DNA of 64,000 bases, from positions 62,001 to 126,000 of the forward strand of contig NZ_JAKRFZ010000009.1 in the NCBI RefSeq assembly GCF_022347765.1, given 5' to 3'. Below the pieces are notes generated by a model, which saw only the letters and a list, made by a program, of their open reading frames with translations, had not been told where the DNA came from and did no database searches. Below are positions 57,345-64,000 of the stretch, piece by piece. A program made the position numbers and the translations under genes. Position 1 is the first letter of the stretch. Each line of letters opens with the position of its first letter. The DNA comes from Pseudoalteromonas sp. OOF1S-7. GTDB taxonomy: Bacteria; Pseudomonadota; Gammaproteobacteria; Enterobacterales; Alteromonadaceae.

Positions 57345-57413
57345 ATTATTCCTTAATTGTAGAGTGAATTTACGTGTTGAGTGTAACAAGTGAATATCAG
57401 TGAAAGAAGTGCC

Positions 57414-57665
57414 TCATTCAGAAATGCCTAAATCTTTACTCACTCCTTCCCCCTCTTGCGGCTTCTTCTGGGGCAATAGCGACCGAGGATTTAGCCCACA
57501 AACCACATACATTCTGATGAGCTGAGGCAGGTCTGGTGCTGTTTTCCCGCTCTCCCAGTTATACACGGTCTGCTTTGATACACCCAATTTTTTTGCAAAC
57601 TGTACCACACTGTAAGGCCCAGAGAGCCTTAGCTGCTGAACCAGATGTTTTGAATCGAGAGTCAA
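57414..57665 (-). CDS. XRE-type helix-turn-helix regulator
   Basis: An 83-aa protein with one helix-turn-helix at about 17-60 (SVVQFAKKLGVSKQTVYNWESGKTAPDLPQL). It is the first gene of the leftward cassette and divergent, across 195 bp, from a second XRE gene at 57861. Probably controls the cassette promoter. Charged C-terminal tail. Confidence 0.85.
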   Translation of the reverse strand: MTLDSKHLVQQLRLSGPYSVVQFAKKLGVSKQTVYNWESGKTAPDLPQLIRMYVVCGLNPRSLLPQKKPQEGEGVSKDLGISE

Positions 57666-57860
57666 TTTTCTATCCTTGGTTTTTTACCTCGCTTACGCGC
57701 AGCACAAAGGTGCCCAATCTAAATAACTACAAATGATAATGATAAGTAAATTAAAAGTATATTGTCAAACCTATTGGACTCACATTCCGGTAGCATACCT
57801 TTAAACCATAAAGCGCCCACTATTTTATTAAACCGGTTGATTCAAAAGGAAAAGGAAACA

Positions 57861-58124
57861 ATGAAAAACAACAACCATATCAGGAACCAGAAGGTCAACC
57901 GCATGCTAAGAGCGCTACAGGCAAACCTGCGCAACTTAAGGCGTGATCACAAACTCTCCCAGGCCCAGCTGGCCGCCAAACTGAATGTGGATCAATCCAC
58001 CATCAGCAACTTCGAATCCGGCAGATCGGTCATGACCATAGAGCAGGTTTATCATCTTCACCTGATGTTCGGCGACGACTTTAACTGCCCCTGTATTGAT
58101 TTTATTTTGGGGCGGGATGAGTGA
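57861..58124 (+). CDS. XRE-type helix-turn-helix regulator, homologue of 2180-2512
   Basis: 87 aa from ATG 57861 (AAGGA 5-6 nt upstream); the open frame back to 57762 lacks a ribosome-binding site. HTH about 25-68 (KLSQAQLAAKLNVDQSTISNFESGRSVMTIEQ), closely matching the regulator at 2180-2512. A C-x-C near the C-terminus (FNCPCIDF) is unusual. Likely paired with the divergent cassette. Confidence 0.85.
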   Translation: MKNNNHIRNQKVNRMLRALQANLRNLRRDHKLSQAQLAAKLNVDQSTISNFESGRSVMTIEQVYHLHLMFGDDFNCPCIDFILGRDE

Positions 58125-58139
58125 AATGCAAACAAACCA

Positions 58140-59624
58140 CTATCGTTCGATTTCTATTTTTGTAAGCCGTTCATTCAGGGTCAAAAACTGCTCTTCGGTA
58201 AGATGCCTTTTGTTAAGTGCAACTCTCAACTCTAATTTATTCATCCGTTTTAACAGATTTAGTCTGCGCTCACTGGGTCGTTTAAAGTATCTTTCTATAT
58301 AAACTGATAGCTTGAGCCTAAAACTGTGAAACTCAGAATATAATTCACTAACAGACGTTTCAAGGTCAGCATACAATCCGGGGCTTACTTCTATACCAAA
58401 CTCCCTAACACTAGCTCTATCAGAGACTGGAGTTGAGCTATCCGCTTTTTTCTTGCTTTCAGAAAAGAATGAAGCACCTTGCGTCTTGCGACTGGTAGCA
58501 CTAAGTTGAACTTGTGTTTTAACTACATTCTTTCGTCCAGTGTTTGTACCATTTTGATTTTGCGGAATATCACTGCTTGCCGCAAACAATGATTCGGGTC
58601 CCTCTAAGCGCTTTAATAAAACCTCTGCGATGGTACTAGTATTTTCGCTCTTTTCAGCACAGGGGCCTTCTTCTTGAAGTGCAGAGTTACTTTCTGATTT
58701 ATTTTCAATCACCTCTTCGTTCGCACCACTTACTTCTTCAGAAGTAGTTATTTCTTGGTCTACTAGCATTACCGGTGGCTGGCCATTTTCGGTAGCATTG
58801 TAACCATATTCAAAAGTCTTAAACGCGCGAATATAGAAGTGCTCTCGCTTATCAAGTTCACTGTCAGTGCATAACTCCACTTGATGAAATGCAAAATAGC
58901 TTTCTCCGTACTGATTCCAATCTGACTGCAATAGCGAATTATGGTGCCTGCCAGCCCTTAAGTCTGCAATGTGCCTTCTCATTCTTGAGCCAATGTCTTT
59001 TGATTGACCAATGTACGTCGCAAACGACTTAGCATAGATGCAATAGATTCCTGTTCGCCCGCTCAAGTTTCTACACACACTACTAAGATCTTTTTGTGCT
59101 CTAAAAGCTTTCTGTGTGATGGGGTGTTCTATAGATGCACTACGTGGCTTTCTAATCAAAACAGGATTACTGATTGAAGCACCTGGCGACACCGATGATG
59201 CTTTGCTCAGTTTCTTAAAAGGAGAGGTTTGTAGACGAACAATAACAACATGTTTAGGAAAGTCTTCGAGACATTCAACTTTGTGGATCTGACCATAAAT
59301 CTTGTTTCCTTGTTCACGCTGCACGCTGACCCAACTGAAATCTTCTTCACAGAGAAACCCAATAAGCGCATTACCATCGGCGTAGACATTACCCCTATCA
59401 GGGCGATTTTTCTGAGCTTTGACCCTAATGGACTGGCCTGTCCGGTATTTTGCCTGGAGCATAGCGCGATTCTGATCCGTAGCATAGAAACACCAATCCA
59501 TTCCCTGAAGGTTACAATCTTTCTTTTCCTTAACAAAAGTTCCCAACTTGAAGATTCCCAACACCAACGAGTAATTAGCATTTTTAATTTGTAACACAGC
59601 TCCGACGGCATTCACAATCGACAA
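58140..59624 (-). CDS. GIY-YIG nuclease-domain protein
   Basis: A 494-aa protein with a GIY-YIG domain at about 190-275: GIYCIYAKSFATYIGQSKDI (both hallmark tripeptides), catalytic Arg in SRMRRHIADL, and the downstream Glu in DKREHFYIRAF. The N-terminal 170 residues are beta-rich and unfamiliar; the C-terminal 200 are low-complexity then basic helical (LNLLKRMNKLELRVALNKRHL). The start is uncertain: TTG 59624 is the farthest in-frame start without a good ribosome-binding site. AT-rich. Next to a type I restriction locus; a defence or mobile-element role is plausible but unproven. Confidence 0.75.
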   Translation of the reverse strand: MSIVNAVGAVLQIKNANYSLVLGIFKLGTFVKEKKDCNLQGMDWCFYATDQNRAMLQAKYRTGQSIRVKAQKNRPDRGNVYADGNALIGFLCEEDFSWVSVQREQGNKIYGQIHKVECLEDFPKHVVIVRLQTSPFKKLSKASSVSPGASISNPVLIRKPRSASIEHPITQKAFRAQKDLSSVCRNLSGRTGIYCIYAKSFATYIGQSKDIGSRMRRHIADLRAGRHHNSLLQSDWNQYGESYFAFHQVELCTDSELDKREHFYIRAFKTFEYGYNATENGQPPVMLVDQEITTSEEVSGANEEVIENKSESNSALQEEGPCAEKSENTSTIAEVLLKRLEGPESLFAASSDIPQNQNGTNTGRKNVVKTQVQLSATSRKTQGASFFSESKKKADSSTPVSDRASVREFGIEVSPGLYADLETSVSELYSEFHSFRLKLSVYIERYFKRPSERRLNLLKRMNKLELRVALNKRHLTEEQFLTLNERLTKIEIER

Positions 59625-59776
59625 AAGACATAGTTTAATTCATATGTAACTTATAGCTTGCTATAACATTAGCAGCGAATAAGTCAGCATTAATTGCTCT
59701 AGGCTTGAAAAACAACAGCAACTCTAGTTTAAGTAGAAAAATCAACCTCTCAATAAAGGATAATCTTTGCAGGTCT

Positions 59777-59803
59777 TTGCTAAATTAGCTAATCTAGCTA
59801 AAT
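59777..59803. promoter_or_regulatory. Tandem TTAGCTAA-like operator upstream of RM locus
   Basis: TTAGCTAA at 59785-59792 and TAGCTA at 59795-59800 lie 10 bp apart, one helical turn, ending 25 bp before the start at 59825. The palindromic pair resembles control-protein boxes of restriction-modification loci. Confidence 0.5.
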
Positions 59804-59824
59804 GATGAAATCACAGAGCTGCTT

Positions 59825-60064
59825 ATGTCTGAACAACTAATTTTTGAACAAATTAAATTAGCGCTCAATGCAGCACCTCGTAATCATTATATGGCTGAAT
59901 TACACCTGCAAATGATCAAATACGCGGATGAACTCCAGCACATCACGTCAAAAGAATTCTGTGAAGGTGTAGGGCTTAAACAAAGTTTGGGAACTGAGTT
60001 CAGCAAGATGCGTAATTTAACAACTAGGTTAAAAGCGGCAGGCTTGAATGCCCATAAAATCTAG
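59825..60064 (+). CDS. Small helix-turn-helix-like protein at head of RM locus
   Basis: A 79-aa protein, helical, with a C-terminal stretch compatible with a DNA-binding helix-turn-helix (TSKEFCEGVGLKQSLGTEFS then KMRNLTTRLKAAGL). No named family recognised. It precedes hsdM and follows palindromic half-sites, so it may be the control protein that times methylase and restriction expression. Alternative: unrelated hypothetical. Confidence 0.6.
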   Translation: MSEQLIFEQIKLALNAAPRNHYMAELHLQMIKYADELQHITSKEFCEGVGLKQSLGTEFSKMRNLTTRLKAAGLNAHKI

Positions 60065-60148
60065 ATGAAACGCCCAAGTTTTTATGAGGTTAGAATTTTT
60101 GATATATCTTGGCTACACGCACAAGTAGCAATTGAATGGGAACTATAA
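60065..60148 (+). CDS. 27-codon ORF abutting hsdM
   Basis: ATG 60065 begins a frame (MKRPSFYEVRIFDISWLHAQ, then VAIEWEL) whose TAA is immediately followed by the ATG of hsdM. It may couple translation of hsdM to the gene before it. Its own ribosome-binding site is poor, so it may also be a chance frame. Confidence 0.3.
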   Translation: MKRPSFYEVRIFDISWLHAQVAIEWEL

Positions 60149-61714
60149 ATGACAAGTTTACAACAACGTGCCGAACTTCAACGCCAAATATGGGCGATTG
60201 CCAACGATGTTCGAGGCTCAGTGGATGGCTGGGATTTTAAGCAGTATGTACTGGGTACGCTGTTTTACCGTTTTATCAGTGAAAACTTTGTCAATTACAT
60301 CACAGGCGGTGATGAGAGCGTGAATTATGCGGCCATGCCTGACGATGACGAAAACATCAAGCTTGCTAAAGAAGATGCCATTAAAACCAAAGGCTATTTT
60401 CTTTACCCTAGCCAGTTGTTTAGCAATGTGGCGGCTAATGCACACAAAAACGAAAATTTAAATACGGATTTGGCAGCAATTTTTGCTGCAATCGAAAACT
60501 CAGCCAATGGCTATGATTCAGAAAAAGACATCAAAGGCTTGTTTGCGGATTTTGATACCACCAGTAATCGTTTAGGTAATACGGTAGAGGCAAAAAACAA
60601 ACGCCTTGCTGCTGTGTTAAAAGGCGTGGCAGATTTAAAAATCAATCAGTTTGAAAATAACGAAAACGACTTGTTTGGAGATGCTTACGAGTTCCTTATC
60701 TCTAACTACGCGGCAAATGCAGGTAAATCCGGTGGTGAATTTTTCACCCCTCAGCACGTTTCAAAATTGATCGCGCAGCTGGCCATGCACGGCCAAACCA
60801 GTGTCAATAAAATCTATGACCCTGCGGCGGGCTCGGGCTCATTGCTATTACGAGCCAAAAAGCACTTTGATGCGCATATCATTGAAGATGGTTTTTTTGG
60901 TCAAGAGCTCAATCACACTACCTACAACTTGGCGCGTATGAATATGTTTTTGCATAACATTAACTACGACAAGTTTAATATTCAGTTGGGCGATACATTA
61001 ACCGAACCGCACTTTTTAGACGACAAGCCGTTTGATGCCATTGTCTCTAACCCGCCTTATTCGGTGAAATGGATTGGTAGCGACGATCCAACCCTAATTA
61101 ACGACGACCGCTTTGCGCCCGCAGGTGTACTTGCACCAAAATCAAAAGCTGACTTTGCCTTTGTGCTGCATGCGCTGAGTTACCTATCAAGCAAAGGCCG
61201 AGCGGCTATTGTGTGCTTCCCCGGTATTTTTTACCGTGGCGGCGCTGAGCAAAAAATTCGCCAGTACTTGGTTGATAACAACTATGTTGAAACCGTAATT
61301 TCACTAGCACCTAACTTGTTTTTTGGCACCACCATTGCCGTGAATATTTTAGTGCTATCTAAACATAAAGCCGACACCACCACCCAGTTTATCGATGCCA
61401 GCGGTTTGTTTAAAAAAGAAACCAATAACAACGTACTGACGGACAACGACGACGAAAAAAATCCGGGTCATATTCAGCAAATCATGAAGGTGTTTGCCAG
61501 CAAGGAAAACGTTGAGCATTTTGCTAAATGCGTTGATTTAGATGTTATCGCAGGCAACAGCTATAACCTTTCGGTGAGCAGTTATGTGGAAGCCGAAGAT
61601 ACTCGCGAAGTAATCGACATTACCGAGCTTAATGCCGAACTTAAAACCACCGTTGCTAAAATTGATGCGCTTCGCAGTGAGATTGATGCCATTGTTGCGG
61701 AGGTTGAAGCATGA
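60149..61714 (+). CDS. hsdM: Type I restriction-modification methyltransferase subunit
   Basis: A 521-aa N6-adenine DNA methyltransferase. N-terminal HsdM helical domain (about 10-160), SAM-binding motif [12 protein letters not shown] near 225, catalytic motif [10 protein letters not shown] near 304, and the preceding [17 protein letters not shown] typical of HsdM. A C-terminal helical tail (about 490-521) is used to contact HsdS. It methylates the host's recognition sites as part of the HsdR2M2S complex. It overlaps hsdS by 4 bp. Confidence 0.97.
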   Translation: MTSLQQRAELQRQIWAIANDVRGSVDGWDFKQYVLGTLFYRFISENFVNYITGGDESVNYAAMPDDDENIKLAKEDAIKTKGYFLYPSQLFSNVAANAHKNENLNTDLAAIFAAIENSANGYDSEKDIKGLFADFDTTSNRLGNTVEAKNKRLAAVLKGVADLKINQFENNENDLFGDAYEFLISNYAANAGKSGGEFFTPQHVSKLIAQLAMHGQTSVNKIYDPAAGSGSLLLRAKKHFDAHIIEDGFFGQELNHTTYNLARMNMFLHNINYDKFNIQLGDTLTEPHFLDDKPFDAIVSNPPYSVKWIGSDDPTLINDDRFAPAGVLAPKSKADFAFVLHALSYLSSKGRAAIVCFPGIFYRGGAEQKIRQYLVDNNYVETVISLAPNLFFGTTIAVNILVLSKHKADTTTQFIDASGLFKKETNNNVLTDNDDEKNPGHIQQIMKVFASKENVEHFAKCVDLDVIAGNSYNLSVSSYVEAEDTREVIDITELNAELKTTVAKIDALRSEIDAIVAEVEA

Positions 61715-62982
61715 GCATACTAAATTTTATGAATAAGTTACTTGATGGCTATGAGGTTGAGTGGAAACCATTGGGTGAAATAGGTGAGTTTATTAGAGGA
61801 AGTGGATTGCAAAAAAAAGACTTTACAGACACGGGCTTTCCAGCAATCCATTATGGCCAAATTTATACACGGTACGGACTAGAAGCAAAGAGTACTTTTG
61901 TTCATGTAAATCATGAATTAGCAAAAAAACTAAAAAAAGCAAAAAAAAATGATCTTTTGTTAGCAACAACATCAGAGAATGATGTAGATGTAGTTAAGCC
62001 GCTTGCGTGGTTAGGTGAAGACGTTGCAATTTCAGGTGACATGATGCTTTACAGGCATAGAAATAACGTTAAATACCTAGCTTATTTTTTTACATCCGAT
62101 TCTTTTCAAGAGCAAAAACGAAAGTTTATAACAGGCGCAAAAGTTCGAAGAGTGTCAAAAGATAACCTAGCAAAAATACTCATTCCCATCCCATGCCCAG
62201 GTAACCCAGAAAAATCGCTAGCAATACAAGCTGAAATTGTGCGTATTCTAGATGCATTTACCGCCATGACCGCCGAGCTGACCGCCGAGCTAAACATGCG
62301 GAAAAAACAATACAACTACTACCGTGACCAGTTGCTAAGCTTTGAAGAAGGTGATTTTGAATGGATGACCCTAGGTGATGTCACGAAAAAATGGTACTCA
62401 GGTGGTACACCTACTGCTGGAAAGCTTGAATTCTACGAAGGGGGCAATATTCCATGGTTGAGAACTCAGGAAGTGAAGTTTACTGATGTATCTGAGACTG
62501 AGGTATTTATAACGCCAGCTGCGTTGAAAAATTCATCAGCCAAATGGATTCCAGAAAATTGCGTGATTATTGCAATTTCTGGAGCAACCGCTGGAAGATC
62601 AGCAATTAATAAGATTCCACTAACAACAAATCAACACTGTGGATGTTTGGAAATCGACGATAAAAAAGCCCTATACCGATACGTATTTCATTGGGTTAGC
62701 TTAAATTACGAAAACATAAAAGCTCTAGGACAAGGTGCAAGAGGAGATTTAAATTCGACAATCATTAAGAACTTTAGATTACCTGTTCCTTACGCAAACG
62801 ATCCAGAGAAATCACTGTTGGAGCAGGCACGAATTGTAGCTATATTGGATAAATTCGACACTTTAACCACTTCAATCCAAGAAGGCCTCCCTCGCGAAAT
62901 CGAGTTACGTCAAAAACAATACGAATACTATCGCGACTTGTTGTTGAGCTTCCCTAAATCTCATTCAGATGAGGCAGCTTAA
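61711..62982 (+). CDS. hsdS: Type I restriction-modification specificity subunit
   Basis: A 423-aa DNA-recognition subunit with two target-recognition domains (about 15-150 and 215-355). Each is followed by a conserved helical spacer ([16 protein letters not shown] and [16 protein letters not shown]), the pseudo-symmetric repeat expected of HsdS. Start overlaps hsdM (ATGA); its stop overlaps the next gene (TAATG). It should determine a bipartite recognition sequence. Confidence 0.96.
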   Translation: MSILNFMNKLLDGYEVEWKPLGEIGEFIRGSGLQKKDFTDTGFPAIHYGQIYTRYGLEAKSTFVHVNHELAKKLKKAKKNDLLLATTSENDVDVVKPLAWLGEDVAISGDMMLYRHRNNVKYLAYFFTSDSFQEQKRKFITGAKVRRVSKDNLAKILIPIPCPGNPEKSLAIQAEIVRILDAFTAMTAELTAELNMRKKQYNYYRDQLLSFEEGDFEWMTLGDVTKKWYSGGTPTAGKLEFYEGGNIPWLRTQEVKFTDVSETEVFITPAALKNSSAKWIPENCVIIAISGATAGRSAINKIPLTTNQHCGCLEIDDKKALYRYVFHWVSLNYENIKALGQGARGDLNSTIIKNFRLPVPYANDPEKSLLEQARIVAILDKFDTLTTSIQEGLPREIELRQKQYEYYRDLLLSFPKSHSDEAA

Positions 62983-64000
62983 TGAGTGAATCATTAAAAG
63001 AAGCAGCGAGAACACTTCGTAGAAATACTAAAAAAGCACAGCTGATTTACGCCTTTAATGGAACTGGAAAAACTCGTTTATCTAGGGCTTTTAAAGAGTT
63101 GTTAGAATCTGAGGTAGCGCGAGACAAGAATGACGAAATAGGTTCTGAATTAGCTCAAAAGAATATCCTTTATTATAACGCTTTCACTGAGGACCTTTTT
63201 TATTGGGATAACGACTTAGCGCAGGACGAGCGTCGTATTTTAAAGATTCATCCAAACGTTTTTACTGATTGGGTATTTAAAGAGCAAGGGCAAGACCGAA
63301 ATGTTGTTGGCCACTTTCAACGATACTCCAACCCTAAACTTACACCATTATTTAATGATGAGTATACCTTTGTTAATTCTAACAATGATGCAATAACGGT
63401 TCCTGCGTTCTCTGAGGTTCAGTTTTCTTTTGAGCGAGGTAATAATGAATCTGAGCCCAATATAAAAATATCTAAAGGTGAAGAAAGTAATTTTATCTGG
63501 AGTGTGTTTTATAGTCTGATTGAGCAAGTTGTTGAGGTTCTTAATATAACTCAAGTGGAAGAAAGAGAAACGGCTCAGTTTAATAACTTAAAATATATCT
63601 ACATTGACGACCCAGTTAGTTCATTGGATGAAAACCATTTAATGCAACTTGCTGTTGATTTGGCTTCTTTGATAAAAAAGAGCACTTCACCAATTAAATT
63701 TATTATTTCAACACACGACACTACGTTCTATAACTTTCTTCATAATGAACTAAATTCAAAGGAATGCTTTTTATTAGAAGCAACAGAAGATCAAAGTGTT
63801 TCATTAGTTAAAAAAAATGGTGATTCAAATACTAGCTTTTTTTATCACCTAGATCTTAAAAGGCAGCTTGAACAGGCCATTAAGAATGAGACTATTGAGA
63901 GGCAACATTTTATATTCATCCGCAACCTATACGAAAAAACGGCTAGTTTTCTAGGTTACCCCAAATGGTCAAAGCTATTGCCAGGCAATAGCGATGAAAA
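62982..64000 (+). CDS. prrC: PrrC-like anticodon nuclease, 3' end beyond window
   Basis: 339 residues are visible before the right edge. ABC-like ATPase with Walker A FNGTGKTRLSRAF near 25-37, signature-type ISKGEESNFIW near 163-173, Walker B YIDDPVSSLDE near 207 and switch His in STHDT near 245. Then RNLYEKTASFLGY supplies Arg314 and Glu318, matching the RxxxE of PrrC's Arg/Glu/His nuclease triad; the His would lie beyond the window. In E. coli prr loci an anticodon nuclease (cutting tRNA-Lys) sits between hsdS and hsdR and is held inactive by the restriction complex, which fits this position. RloC-type zinc-hook sequence is absent. Confidence 0.82.
   Translation, partial: MSESLKEAARTLRRNTKKAQLIYAFNGTGKTRLSRAFKELLESEVARDKNDEIGSELAQKNILYYNAFTEDLFYWDNDLAQDERRILKIHPNVFTDWVFKEQGQDRNVVGHFQRYSNPKLTPLFNDEYTFVNSNNDAITVPAFSEVQFSFERGNNESEPNIKISKGEESNFIWSVFYSLIEQVVEVLNITQVEERETAQFNNLKYIYIDDPVSSLDENHLMQLAVDLASLIKKSTSPIKFIISTHDTTFYNFLHNELNSKECFLLEATEDQSVSLVKKNGDSNTSFFYHLDLKRQLEQAIKNETIERQHFIFIRNLYEKTASFLGYPKWSKLLPGNSDE

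Noticed and set aside
57762-57860. 33-codon extension of the XRE regulator at 57861
   Set aside because: No ribosome-binding site; homology to the copy-A regulator begins after the internal ATG with AAGGA upstream.

Overview
The window looks like a chromosome segment of a marine gammaproteobacterium, most likely Pseudoalteromonas. This is an inference from gene content, not a database result. The supporting content is secreted multidomain proteases with PKD, PPC and chitin-binding domains, tandem-95/delta-60 giant proteins, a YeaD-type mutarotase, an RsgA paralogue and abundant cyclic-nucleotide signalling. Most of the window has moderate GC and strong Shine-Dalgarno sites. The last 8 kb or so is clearly more AT-rich and accessory in character.

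Layout. 1-3.4 kb: a secreted RTX-repeat protein (3' end outside the window), then a small operon of an XRE regulator, a membrane protein and two tiny glycine-containing peptides. 3.7-11.5 kb: a TPR lipoprotein, a trypsin-like secreted protease, an HSL-type esterase behind a perfect LexA-like palindrome, a large gluzincin-like envelope protein and a small membrane protein. 11.6-14.2 kb: an NtrY/NtrC-type two-component pair. 14.3-15 kb: an IS21-family remnant and a 156-bp tandem repeat. 15-21.6 kb: mutarotase, chemoreceptor, porin, YbaN-like protein, signal peptidase II and an extracellular solute-binding protein.

21.8-35.2 kb is one co-directional, tightly packed cluster: TPR/beta-barrel outer-membrane protein, FecR-domain protein, 2025-aa tandem-95/delta-60 lipoprotein, MBL hydrolase, CHASE2-class III nucleotide cyclase and GAF-HD-GYP phosphodiesterase. 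It reads as a surface-to-second-messenger signalling unit. 36-48 kb: a CadC-like membrane regulator followed by a tiny secreted peptide, a propeller lipoprotein, an RsgA paralogue with a short leader ORF, a response regulator, AzlCD, an M1 aminopeptidase, and remnants of a histidine kinase and a ferredoxin-desaturase. 48-56 kb: a subtilase with PA, PKD and chitin-binding domains, an HxlR regulator divergent from an MBL hydrolase, an MFS transporter, a NAD-dependent epimerase and a SnoaL-like protein.

56-64 kb is an accessory/defence region: an Abi_2 remnant, a second copy of the regulator/membrane-protein/small-peptide cassette, a GIY-YIG protein, and a type I restriction locus (putative regulator, hsdM, hsdS) whose next gene is a PrrC-like anticodon nuclease running off the right edge. 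The strongest candidate for an undescribed system is the small-peptide cassette, found at both ends of the window (2180-3369 and 56596-58124). The two copies have related membrane proteins, related XRE regulators and peptides sharing a PRVAP motif. No rRNA, tRNA or CRISPR array was seen.
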